Shown here: positions 42,301-55,800 of the stretch, piece by piece | Layout of the letters: each line of letters opens with the position of its first letter | Position numbering within the stretch: the first letter of the stretch is position 1 | NCBI RefSeq assembly: GCF_964204645.1 | Contig: NC_134025.1 | Coordinates: 14,329,001-14,393,000 of the forward strand | Source of the DNA: Tubulanus polymorphus | Taxonomy: Eukaryota > Nemertea > Palaeonemertea > Tubulaniformes > Tubulanidae | Length of the DNA stretch: 64,000 nt | Direction: 5' to 3' | Made by a program: the position numbers and the translations under genes | Notes under the pieces: generated by a model | Databases searched by the model: none | What the model was told of the DNA's origin: nothing | Seen by the model: the letters and a program-made list of their open reading frames with translations, nothing else

Positions 42301-43793
42301 CAAACGAGGCTTAGTTTCTCTTCGGAACTTTTAAAACATTCAATGTAGTAATAAAAGCTCTAACCCTATTGAATTTCATCGGAATCCGTTGCTTATTTAT
42401 CGATTTAGTTATTTATTTGTTGTTGGAACTACATTTCATTTCGGAAGAACACATGCCATTTTACGTACATTCATGCTTTACACACGTGCCTGACACATAT
42501 ACTCGCTGCTATGTGATGTATTGATCTGTGCATGTATATGAAAAGCACGCCTCGTGCCTGGCCTAGTTAAAGTTTTCTTGGCAACTGCAAATCATTCAAC
42601 TGCCAGGGTTTGTCGCGGCCGACCGTGAAAAGCAGTGAATTTGGGCTGTAAAATTGGGAAAGAGGGAAGTGAATCTTGGAAATTGTTCAATTTACAAAAA
42701 TAAATTGTCTATTAACCCTTTCAGTGCGTCTACACCACAGTGCGGTGTATAAGTCAGTGATAGATTTTGCTAGTACACTGCACTGCGGTGTATTGATGTA
42801 ATTAGTAATTAGTGATTATCTCTCTTGAAAAATGGCAGCACCTGTCAAACATAGTGAAATACTAGTAACTAATGATACACGGCGCCGCGGTGTAGACGCA
42901 CTATAGTGGTATTCCCGTTGTTCAGCACACTAGGGTGGAATTTTTTTAGAATTTTCAAATTATCTCCAGCACTATAGGGTATTGATTAGTCAGCACTGAA
43001 AGGGTTAAACTTCGCACACTTCGTGTTAAGAAATCGTCACACCATGAGCGTGGAGAGTGTTTATTTTAGTCAGTGGGGAAAACCAACTACCGTGTATATT
43101 CATGTTGAATCATCTTGCAGTTACGTGTGATGGAGATCGTATCAATAGACACATTTTCATGCAAACTCCTGGATTCAATCACGGGGGACATCTTAGCCTT
43201 TATTGATTACTTGGAGCACGGATTCTCTGAAATTCTGCAAAAAACTTCATGCCGAAGATAGGCATATGCGTTTCCATCTTTTTCTTGATATTTTCCGGTG
43301 TCCTTATTTTCGATCTATTGTCTGTAAAAAGTCAGTCTTCTCCCATCATTTGATATCAATCCATAATTTTCACTCTTTTTTATTTGTTCTGCTTATAATC
43401 TCTTATTTAGAAAACCAATGTTTAATTTTGATGCTGATTAAACATACACTCATGTTAATTTAGGAAAGTCCATAGTAAGAATATCGTTCCTTGTTTATTG
43501 TTGCGGCCACTTAGTAACCTGGAAATCTCAGGATTCTCAGGAAGCTATGAATGAAGGATATTGCAAACTGCATTCAAATTCAAAGATCTACTTCGATTTG
43601 TCATCCATGCATTTCTCTCTGTGGGAACCTTACATTTTTAGGCCCGCCGTAGGCTGAGCCTATTACTATACAAATGTAGCAAATTTAAATGACATGAGTT
43701 TCCAGAGTAAAGGCTCTTTGACTGAGCAACTGAGCATATATTCATACAAATCATTCATTAGAGCATTATCCTGTCTGTCTGTCTGTCTGTCTA

Positions 43794-43874
<81 letters not shown>

Positions 43875-46800
43875 ACTTTGTGTGTAGATGGCTTGAATTT
43901 GTTTATAAAATAATCAACGTTACTCATTAGTTCAAGCCACTGTAGCGCGTTACTGCAGCGACGCTCAATACACTCGCTGTGTGTGTGTAACACAGAACAC
44001 GCTTGTACATGGAAATATGATACGCTCATACAGCACGCGCGCGCTAATCTAGTCTAACGCCTTGCGCGCGATATTCAGCGCTAATGCTGAGAGACTGGGG
44101 AGTACTCCGGACACTAAGCAGTGAAAACTTTTGGAATTCGGATGGTGCTGGATCATTCTTAGCAGCTTCAGACGGTCGCTACTCTATACGTAAAAACCAG
44201 CGTAAATTAATTGGCCAGCTAAGATTTCCACCCCGAATATATCACTCGAATTTACTGAGTATGCAAGAAACTGCAAGAAATACTGATGACAAAGTCAAAG
44301 TTTAACTACATATTCCACAAAACAAACGAGGCATTTTGATGAATAAGTTTATTTTGTTTGGAAAAAAACATCATTTAAACACCGAAATATTATCAGCACA
44401 CCACGGCAGGTAGCGGTGCATCCACTATTTCTGCAGTGATAACACCACACGCCCAAGATCCGTGTTTTGATCAATGCTGAGAACTAATCTTAAGTAATTA
44501 AAGATGGCATTAAGTGTCATCAATGGAACCTGTCATTTTTATGCCCTTACGTTTGCAATCGTTGGAGCCCGGCTATCTTGTATTTAGTTTGCAAAACTGA
44601 TGATTTTGATATTTTTGATACTTAGTACAACGCGAGTCGATTGCATTGTCAGCAATAAGCCGGTAACCGTTTAACATTTATGTATCTATTACGTCTAGTA
44701 ATAGATAACGCTTCCCACGGAGAAGATAAGTGTTTTTACCGCCTGCGCATAGACGTGCATCAACAGGCCCACATTTTAATTGTCGAATGGTCATGCGAAG
44801 ACATGGTATCACAAAAACGTTTTAAGCTTGGGCCTAAATTGCTTTACTATTAAAAAGCTATCATGAATGAAACTATTGAAAGCCACATTCACTCAGTTGC
44901 TGAACTTGATTTCAACAGTAACTGGCTGTCCTGGTTTAATATGTACTGCCCTGAAATTTGAAAAGCTTATATAGCATCTTCTGATTTTGTTTGTCCCGAG
45001 TAGTTAATGTTCAAGTTTAAGTTGTTTTATGTCATAGCCTCGCGGGATCAAAATTGTCAAGTCCAAAATGTCCATAATTAAACTTGCGTAACTGTCGTTC
45101 TTCCACTGGTGAATATTGTTTTCGTGTTCCACTTGGTCAATCCTTAGACTACGGTAGCTATAGGCCCTCAGAGTACAGCTAGCAGTTGGCATTAACCCTT
45201 ACAATACAATTACCGTATGGCATACAGTACAAATTGGCAAGCTAGCATACCCGTACTATGGTGAAGGCAGCAGCCAGGAAAAAACAATTTGGCTTGATGA
45301 AACGGTTCAGCAGCTCGTATATGATGCTGACAGAATGATGCTGGTGACTTGGAATTCGGTAGTGAACAAATTGAGAGTGACAACGAATATGACAGTGCAG
45401 TTCAGATGATGAGACTTAGTCAGAAAATAATTTAGTGCCGGCAATGATTTTGATGATGAAAATGAAATCAGTGACCATAGAACCAGAAACTGTCCATCCT
45501 CAAGGTCACATATATCCAAATTATTTGTCTTATTTTTAAGCCCAAAGGTTATCAACACCATGGTATATAATAAAGCAGTGTCAAATACATAGGTAAAAAT
45601 TTTCTGAGGCCTGAAATTATACCCCAATGAAACCCCTTACATGGAAAAGTGGGTAAATGAGTGAAAAATAAATTTTTTAGTTTTGCTATTGCTTTGAAAT
45701 TTTTACTACATAAAGTAGGGATATATGGCATACAATTTCAGTTGAAATTGAATAGATCAGTGCATTTTCCTGGGAGACAGAGCAGTTTATCTGAAACTTT
45801 TTCGTGAATTTTTTCATGGCCGCCATCTTTGAGCATGTGACCTTGACCTCAAATTCACTTATATCCAAATTATTTATGTCTACTTTGTTGGCCCAAAAGT
45901 TAACAACAACATGCTATATAATTTTTCTGTGTCAGATGCCTTGGTAACTATTCTATGAAGCCTCAAATATACCCCTATAAACCCCTAAATTCCCTCCGGT
46001 ACAGCAGCAAAGACTCTATGTGGTATTGAAAGGGTTAAGGTTCAGTCTGTGAACAGCTTCAAGACACTCATGTTGAAATATGGATGTGAAGCATGTACTC
46101 AATGGACTGCATGGTCATTGGCCTTTGCCATGGGTTCTTGGCGATTGTGCCGAGAGCAGACTGTATCCGGTGGCCATGGTAAGTATATTTACTGATGTTT
46201 TACCTTGATAGTATGGTTTAAACATGCACCACATCAACACGGTTATTTCCATTCACTTTTCAAGTTCTAAGTCAATACCGAAACCCATCATGGAAAGTTT
46301 CTTTCTGGTTTTCATTTATTCTGCTTAATCTCTAGCGTACCAATGTTTAACTTTGATGCTGGATTAAACATACACTCACGTAAATTTAAGAAAGTTCATA
46401 TCAAGAACTTTGTTTCTTTTTTTTGTAGGTTGAACAGGAAAAATATGAAAAAGGTGTCAAATGGCTTCAAGAGTTATTATATCAAACTCAGTTTACCCAG
46501 GAACGGATTAAGGTTATTGGAAGTAAAATGGCAAATGATGTTGCAAAATTCAAGCGTAAGGCTCAAAAAGTCATCAAAGCTATTGCTTCAGATCTGAATT
46601 TCCAAAAAGGTAACAATTGTTTTCATTACATTAAAGATAATTCACAGGTTGCATAAAGTTTTGTTGACTGGAAAATTCGCTTTGTTTTAAATTCAGGTAG
46701 TAATCTTTGGGCTTCAGGGATGATGCGTCAACACAAGTTCCTTACAACTTTATTAAAAACGATCAAAAGTGATCCGTCTAAGGTAAAACCTAGCTGAAAT

Positions 46801-49800
46801 TACTTATTATAACCACACTTCTGCTTTTTGGCATGTATGAGAATGAGTATCCTTATAGAATGAGTATCCTTATAGAATGGTTCTGAGAGTAACTTTCTGT
46901 TTGCTCTTGGTGGCACAAATTGTTAACACAGCTGATATTTTGTCATTAGGAGGGAGATAGATGTTGGAATAAATAAGAGAGTTCCATCTTCCAGCTCTTC
47001 ACTGTTTAAAAGGCAACATGGTAGTTTCTTTCTCGTGTTCATATTCTATCCTTGCTCCCCACTCAATTGTGATTATCATCTGACTGAAGTTCTAATCTAG
47101 ATTCTGGAGTTTATATCGCCTTTTTTCCCACTGGTCAGAACTGGTTTGAGCTGGAATTTTGTGTAACTTGCTCGTAAAGTTGCTCGAGCTATTGTTTTAA
47201 AACCAGTATAAACTGGATTCAATTGCAAACTGCTCACAAATTGGCTCGGGTTATTGTTTTCAAAACCAGTATAAACTGGATTTAATTGTAATCTACCCAC
47301 AAATTGGCTCGAGTCTAAAACAGTTTAAAATCCTCGACAAGAATTACATATCATTAATGGAGAAAATCATATAAAGTTAAAAAGTAAATGCACAGTTACT
47401 TCAATAATTATGTCAAATTTAAGGAGATTTCAAATTCATAATACAAATAATTGAATCAAAATACATGTAGAGCCATTATTTGTTGTAAAAATGTTAAAAT
47501 GTATTACCAAGTTTGTTCTCTGGTTTTATTATGATGTGAAATTAACTACATTACAAAGTTAGTAATGATAGATTGGGACATTTTTTCCCTGGGAGAAAAA
47601 AGCTGTGTCAAAGAACAATTTTGGAAGTGAACTTGGAACTGGCCACATCATTGTTTGAAAAATTTGTCCATTTTTAGCAGTACTAATAGAAACTGCTCTA
47701 TTTGGATGCTCAGATGTAGAGCTGGCCAATTATCTCGAGATCAGTTGCTAAATATGGACTGCAATTTATCAGAAGATGCATGTATATATGGACAGATTTT
47801 CATATTCTAATGCAACTACTAAACCGCCACAATTAGGGGTATTTCTCCAGTTGTGTGTTTCAAAAATATCAGTTCAAATTAGTGGCATTAATTCATTAAG
47901 TCTATGGTTAACACTGAACTGAATGTCCAGTGCCGCTTGCTAAGGCTTTTTTTAATAGCTTGGTTTATGGGAACCGCCTCCCGAAATTTGAAGAAGTGTT
48001 ATTTCTATTCCTGTCTGTGGAACAAATTCAGTGAAAAATGTGCAAAAAAGATTTTTAACCTCTGCCGAATGAGAATCCTGCCTTGAATGATGAAAAAATT
48101 GAAAAACGCTAGGTTCTTTTTTGATCACAGCCTGCAGAAGTCGAACTTCCCAAGAATAATTTGTTGGACATTGTATATTGCCCTATCGACAGTTCACTCT
48201 TCCATCAAAAAGTGATTTTATCTCACTGAGGTAAATTTTTCCTTATTTTTATTTCTTCCTCCGAAATGATATTTTAATGTCTACCCCATAAACCAAGGTA
48301 TTAGAAAAACAGCCTAAGACCGTATTAATTATGAGCTATAAAATACATCCACTTTCTGTTATTATGCATAAATATTGTATAGGGTATTTGTACGCCGGGT
48401 AGCTATAGTAATTCGTAAGTCCGTGCTAATGAGCAACTTACAGATTTAGGGCTATTATATACCTGTAGTAGCAGGAGGCTTCCAGTTCATTTGCTTTGTA
48501 CAGATGAATGCAGTCCAAAGCCGCGCTCTCCTCTTATCCTTTGGCCACTCATACAATATATTCTAAGAATGTGAGCAGTCCATCACAACACAACGCATGT
48601 CATCTTGATTTTGGTGATTTTTGACGAGAAAATCAAAAGTGAAGCACGTAACGGATAACTTCCTGCTTGTTCTGTATTCCCAGAGTGATGTCACCGCGCG
48701 CGATTTACGAATTGCGTAATTTCATTGTTGAGTGCGTTGCTATGGCCCTCACGCTAATTTGGGAGTTCGGATGAAAAAAATTTTAACTAATTTTTTGCAA
48801 ATTAGGGAAAACACATTCTATCTTAAGGAATAAATCTTCTAAATCATTCATTTGTTCTAACTCTGCATAAGGTCGTTAAACTTAAATAAAACATCAGTAA
48901 ATATACTCCTAAGTTTAACGATCTTTTGCAGAGTTAGAACGATTCTGGAATAAAAACATACGCCATCGTAAATTTAGGAAAGTGCATATTAAGAATTTCA
49001 TTTCTTGTTGATATTTAAAGTGTCCATTACTTAAGAAAAATTTATCACTAATTTCAGCATGTTTTGATTTGTTTTTAGGCCATTGAAGATATGAATGAAT
49101 TACGCAGTCTGTTGAGCCATTCAGACAATTTTCGAGTACATATTGCTATGGATGTAGGTCTTCAGTCTACCCTTGGAAGCCTTACTGATTGTTGGAAATC
49201 ATTTATGCCTGAAGGTTTGCAAGCTGCATCAAAGCTGTATGTAAATCACCTTTGTATTCTACATTTTACATGCCCTACTAGTATTGGGTTATATGGGAAT
49301 CTCAATGCTTGGATTATGCCGAGAAATACTGTATTTGCTGCCGTACAAGTTGACTTTTTTTTTAGACCAAAAAATCACGCCCATATAAATTGAGGTTGAT
49401 TTATACGCTGATAATGTAGAGAGAATCCCACGATGATAATGAAATAGTCCAAAATGTTACTGGAGCTATCAGTTTATTCACCGCTTCAACTATTTTTAGG
49501 CCAGCTGTAGGCTGAGCCTATTACTATACGAATGGAGCGAATTTAAATGACATGGTGTCCAGAGCTAAGGCCCATTGACTGTGCAACTGAGCATATGTTC
49601 ATACAAATCATTCAATAGAGCATTATCCATTGTCCAACCCTTATGAAGCTGAATTTTGAAAGAGGGCCTCGTAAAAATTTATATGAGCTTTTTCGCAAAA
49701 TTCTGATCGCAAAAATATCTGTTTTAAAAAGCCAATCAGAAAGCAAAGACTCCTCTATGATTGGCTTAGCTGCAGAGATCAGCAGGTGTTCACGTGAACC

Positions 49801-52800
49801 TGCGGTATCGTCTACCGTTTTACTTCTGGGTTTTACTTTAAGATCTAAAATTGTATATCAATATCAATTTCTGTGAAATCTTTAGTTGATTTGGTTTTTG
49901 GGAGGAATATATTTATTTGCACTACAGAAAATATCATTGACAATTTTGCAAAGTCTGGGAAAAATAGCTTTTTCTCAAATCGGATGGATGACCTTAATAT
50001 GCTAATTAACCATGTGCTCAAACTGCAAATTCAATCAAATTTTATTCTGTAAAAATATCAAATCCAATTCAATTTTACTTTATTGAACAAGGTAAAATAG
50101 CAAATCCAATTCAATTTTGTTTTATTGAGCAAATTTCAGAAAATTCAATTCTTTTCCGCATTCAAATCAATAAGACCAAAGGAAAAGATTTATCTGAGGT
50201 ATTTGTTCCAACCAGCTCCAGTCGCTGTCTGTGCTACTTATGAAAACACAATTGAATTGTGTAAATTATTAGCCTGGGATTGACTAGTCTATGAGCTGGG
50301 CCATGTATTTGGACAAATTTAACCCACAGAATGCATCATTTGCCATTTTATGAAAAGCTGACAGGCTGGCCATAATGCCCCTTGGGGCTCTTGTCTTAAA
50401 GTCATCTTCAGGAATACTGATTATCCTGTATAAATCTCTTTGTTCTGGGTTGTATATTCATTTCACAATTGCTGTTTAGAATAAACTACTAGCTCCAGTA
50501 ACAATTACAGACTATTTTTAGCATCGGTTGATGTCTATGATGTCATGCCAATGCTTATATAAATAAAAGCTTTCAAGGTAAACCACACTTTGCCCATGGG
50601 CAATTTATTCTCGTTAGTTATGTGGTAGATGAGAGGGGGTTAATCGGGTAGGGATGTTTCGGCATTGACATTGGCAGTTGAGAATGGGGAATGAACTGTT
50701 TTGAATAGAAAATCATAGATTTATGTACCCCGGTTATCTAAGATATCATTGTGTTTAAATATCAGTGTTATCCCTCCTATCAGAAGTAATGAGATTAATT
50801 GGGATTAATTCTCAGTGGCAGAATACATATTTCTAGAGCAGTGGACAGGGTTTGTCGGGGTGCTTGAAAAGCTTGAAATGGCTTGAATTTGATAAATGCT
50901 ATTCAAGTGCTTGAAAGCGGCTTGAAAATAGATGGAAAGCTTGAAGTAATTATTTTTGACTTTGAATAAAAAAATATGGCTTTAAATTCTTGATTATGAC
51001 AAATTTCCTTCTTCGAGAATTTTTTTCAATGAAATCGCAGACAGAATACGATCTACAGTTGTTTCTTCTTGTGCATCATGTCCCTGGCATCCATGAAGAA
51101 ATTAATTGAATTTCATTGAATCGCGAGACTCGTCGAGCATTGATGTAAAATAGATGGCATCGAAATCCCACACCGAGTTGAGAGCCAGGTTGAAGGCAAG
51201 CTGGTAATGTTATAGCACGCATATATTCAATCTACTGTTTTATTTTGGACACAGAGATGACGCTCAGCAGGAAGTTAATTAGGGTTTCTGCTGCCTTTGC
51301 AGAAACCCCATTGGATACCTGCTGATTATTATTTTAACATATTTTTGTCACGTAAAAATCATCTATCAGATTTGACTACTAACAACTTTGAAACGAAATG
51401 TTAAACTCTGATAATGATATAACAGTCTCTTTCTGCGCGTAGTTTCTATGGATGTACTGTGCTTCCTATTTTAAACTTGAAGTTACTTAAATATAGCACC
51501 GGTGGAAATAGCAATCATCAATCATGGCGCGCATACTGGCGCGAATCTGAAAGTTTGTGACGTCATTTCATAAATAAATAAAGAAGGAAGGCTCCGAGAA
51601 TATCCAAATCACAGGTTACTATGAATAACTGGGGTTCGACCATTCACAAGTTAAAAATGTACTTCCTTGTTTGTGAAGTAAGTTTATTCATACTGTTATT
51701 AAAAGCAGTTCCTTTTAAACATTCTATAATAGTATAGTTTTGTTCGTGGATATCAATACTTCGAAGAATCAACAGCGGTTTATTTATTTATTGTACCGGT
51801 ACGCGTTTTCTTAATTGAATTGAATTGGTCCGGTCCAAAAGCGGATCATACTAGTTAGCGTCAGAAAATGTCAGCGTTGGTGATACCTTGTTATCGTCGA
51901 TATTTAACGGTCTAAAGTCAGTTTATACACCACATACATTACAAATTGGAGGTCCCTTGTACATGTACATCACATCGTGACGCAGCGGCGATGGTAATGT
52001 CATAGAAGAACAAAGTCAGTTGAAAATACCAGCTACCCACTGCACCGATAAAGAATGATTGCTAGCCAGAGACCAGTTACAGTCAGTAATGGGGAGTGAT
52101 GGTACCGTTTGTGATTATGTTTTTATAATGGTTATTGGACGTCAATTTCATACGTGAATTGTAGTCCCATCTGATCGCTTGACTTGTCAGACTGACTTGT
52201 CACTCCTCTACTAATAGTAACACTATAAGGCCTTCCCTCCTGCATAGTTTACCCTATAGGCCAAATTTGTGCTTTGGGCCAAATTCGGATTTCTTATCTA
52301 GTCGACTTTTTTTCGGAACTAATAATAACCGAATATGCGCTTATCATGCTAACTGTGACCGGACGACACAGTCTCCAGATCGCTAGTTTTCACGCGGTGT
52401 GGCGCCACGTCACAGGTGTTTGACCTACTTATCCCCTTACTGCCTAAATGGCAATGTATAAAGCTTATACGGCTTGTATGTATGCCTGGTAGTCCTGGCA
52501 ACCCCAGGGACTTGTTTTTGTTCGAGTTCGCTGGCGGGTGTATGAATAAAATCTATGTAGGTCACAAAAGTCAATAACGGTGAATCGAGGTCAAGTTGTG
52601 TAAACAAAGTAGGGCAAAATTGAAAGCTTTATAAATAGACACAGCGGCTGGTATACGGTGTCTATACATGACGCAGTGGATATAATGAAGATATATAGAG
52701 AGAATATGAAGCTGCAGTTAGGGGTAGGGGTACCCGAATGACCCGAAAGTAGGTCAAATTTTTTTTTTTTGACATTTTGGGGGCCTCCTAACGACCCCAG

Positions 52801-55800
52801 AATAGCTAGATCATCAGAAACAAGCTGAATCATCATATTTTAGTGTAGGGAAGCGTATTAGACCGTCTAGAAGTTTGAGAACCCAATATTTTTTGAAAAA
52901 ATTTTTTTTTCAAAATAAAGTTAGCAAAATCTCAGGATCTGGTTTTTAGAGAAGTCGCATGGAAAGGCTGTCACTAGCGAATGGTAAAAACACCGTAGCT
53001 TCATTCTTCTCGATGTGATTGCCCCCAAAACCTGGCACGTTAGTACTTTGCGCGTAGTAGCACATGCGCGTAGTAGCACACGTGGGTCAACATATCCATG
53101 TTGTGAGTTGATCCCTAGGTGGCACTCTTTTGAAAAAAACAGAATGTAACGAACTGATTTCGGGTGAAATCTTTGCTCGCATCCCTGAACGACATTCTAT
53201 CCAGAAAGGCAGAAACCCGTTATCGCTGCTTGCAGCTATATTTAGGGTTTTCTGTTACATCACAGAAAACCCTATTGAGATTCGCGTGTTTCTTATTATT
53301 ATTATTATTATTATTTTTTTCCACACATTTTTTATCAAAAGTACATAGGCTTTTTTACATTACCGCTGTTGCCGATACAATCCGTCTGATATCATTCAGC
53401 TCACTTCGATCTACAAATACTCCGTGCGAATTTTGAAGAATCAACGTTACAAAAGCACTGTCGGGCCGTGAACATCGAAAATTGAGCCCCATTCAAAGAG
53501 CCGACATGTTTTTCTAAGTCGTCTTTCCGAAATCTACCGCACGTTTCTTGTCACATCGATTATCAATTCAAGCATAAATTAACAAATTTATTACCGAAAG
53601 ATTGCACATTCTGTCGCGGTTTTTAAAAACTAATTTTAACAATAACCCATTTTCCTCATCAAATTATATTACTGATACACAGGAAATTTACTACTTAAGA
53701 TTTTAAAAGCACTGTCGAGCCGTAAACATCGACAAATCGACGTGTGTCACTACATCGTCGTTCCGGGGCTGAGAATCAAATCGAGTACAAATTAATTCAT
53801 TACTACCAGTGATTTGGCTGCGGGCCTCAAGCAGTTAATTTAGCAATACCTATTTTTCTTTACCAAATTAACCGTGTATTTACTAAGATAAATCATAAGT
53901 GTACCGGGGAGTCGTAGGCCTAAAGTAAACACGCCGAAGAGAAATAGCGGAGAAAAGCTGTTATGTCGACGAGGTATCAAAATAAAAGAATATATTACTT
54001 TATTCGGCCGCGGGCTTCAACCTCTATATCAATACCATCAATACTCTATATTTCCTACAGTACATACAGATCATTGTCAAATGCACAAGGTATTTACTAA
54101 ATACAAGTATATAACACACTCCTATCCGTATGCTGGACTCACACTTGACATTCGGAGTAAGCGTTCGCTGTGGGGGAAAGGAGATAGTTCGCTGTGTCGC
54201 TTGAAGTGTTTATCGAGTTTTACGCGGCTTAAGGCCTACCGGTACTGAGATTTACTGTCTCAAACAAACACGGTATAATTGTTGCGTTTATTAACGGACT
54301 CATTGGATTGAACTTCAAAACCAAATTTACGATATTTAGGTGGGTTGTTAAATTCAATAGGCCTACGACCAATCTGTCCGGATGTTAGGCCTACGCATAT
54401 ACATAGGCCTACATAGGTTAAAGCTAAGTTCACTGTGAAGGAGGAATCAGATTTATTAAAATGCATGTTAATTAGTGATTAACTGGTTGTGACTTGCAAC
54501 GATCAATCACAATTATCAATTTTATTGCCAAAAATGAAGATTTTTTTGATAATTTCGTCTCAGCAGACAGCTTTATAAGCCAGACTTTTCATTTGAGTTT
54601 TTTCATCATAGATGAAACTGGTATTTCATTAATTCCTAATGACTTAAGCAGGGCGTAGGTCCGCCTTGCAACGGCTTGTGACTCACTGCGACGCCAATCA
54701 CTGCGACCGCTAGCGACAATTGTGTCGCAACGACTCATCGACCTACGCTCCCTTGCGACGGGTTGCGACTTTCAGCAACGCCAGTCACAAGGAGTCGCAC
54801 GTATTCAACTTTCTGTGACGCGGTCTTGCGACTGGCAGAAACTAGTCGCACACAGTCACTGACAATCGTATCGCAACCGACTTGCACCGAAACTCGCGAT
54901 GCATCGCGAGGATCGCATCGCGTCACAAGGCCGACCTACGTCCAGCGATAAGTTACTGCGGAGCCCTAGAAATATCTTTTTTTTCGTTCAAAAGACATTT
55001 TTCGCTTGAAAATTCTTTCGTCGGAACAAAATTTATTTCGTTCCAACCAATAATATTCTTTTCGATTGAACAAATTTGAAAAAATCGTTAGAACAAAGTT
55101 GAACAAACTTTTTTTTGTCCAAACGAAATGTTTTTCGTTCGAACAATCGTTCGATCGAACAGAATCGTTTTAATTTGAACAAAATTTTCTTGTTAGAACA
55201 TTAAGTTTTTTATTCAAACAATCATATTGTAAAAAGTTTTTTCTCTGAACCAAAAGTATTAAGTATTTCATTCAATCAAACAGAATTGTTTTCATTCAAA
55301 CATTCATTCGAAAAAATTGTTTTCGCTCAACCAAATATTTTTGACGGGACAAAATGTTTTTCATTTCAACAATAACATAGCTTTTCATTCAATCACATGT
55401 TTTTGTCAGAATGAAGTAAGTTTTGATTCAAACAAAAAGCGTATTGTTCGATCAAACTGAATTGTTTTTACTTGAACAAGATTTTCTTGTCGGAACATTA
55501 AGTTTTTTGGTCGAACAGCGTGTTAAGTTCGTTTTTTGGAAATATACTCGGTCTGGTATATTTTGGATTACTGTGTATGTCATTTGTCAGGACATTAAAC
55601 AGAAGACGACTTAGGATACTACCTTGCGTGACTCCACTAGTTAGACTGACTTGTTCCAAGATGAGGCGTTCCGTTGATTTCGGCTACAATTTTTCGTTCA
55701 GAGATAACTGCTGAGCCATTTGGGCGACCTATCATTGATACTGTTTCCTAATAGCCTGTTTAGTAATGGCTGATGTTGTGCCTTATCAAATGCTTTGTCG

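Noticed and set aside
43694-44029. Open frames on both strands over a Cys-Leu-Ser-Val / Thr-Asp-Arg-Gln repeat
   Set aside because: They are produced by the (CTGT)n microsatellite, which is open in several frames. No start context, splice sites or family match.
44084-44305. 73-codon open frame as a gene
   Set aside because: No recognisable domain, no splice or poly(A) support, single copy in the window.
54735-54951. Overlapping opposite-strand open frames
   Set aside because: The hexamer-rich MITE is GC-rich and lacks stops by composition; the frames have no recognisable domain.
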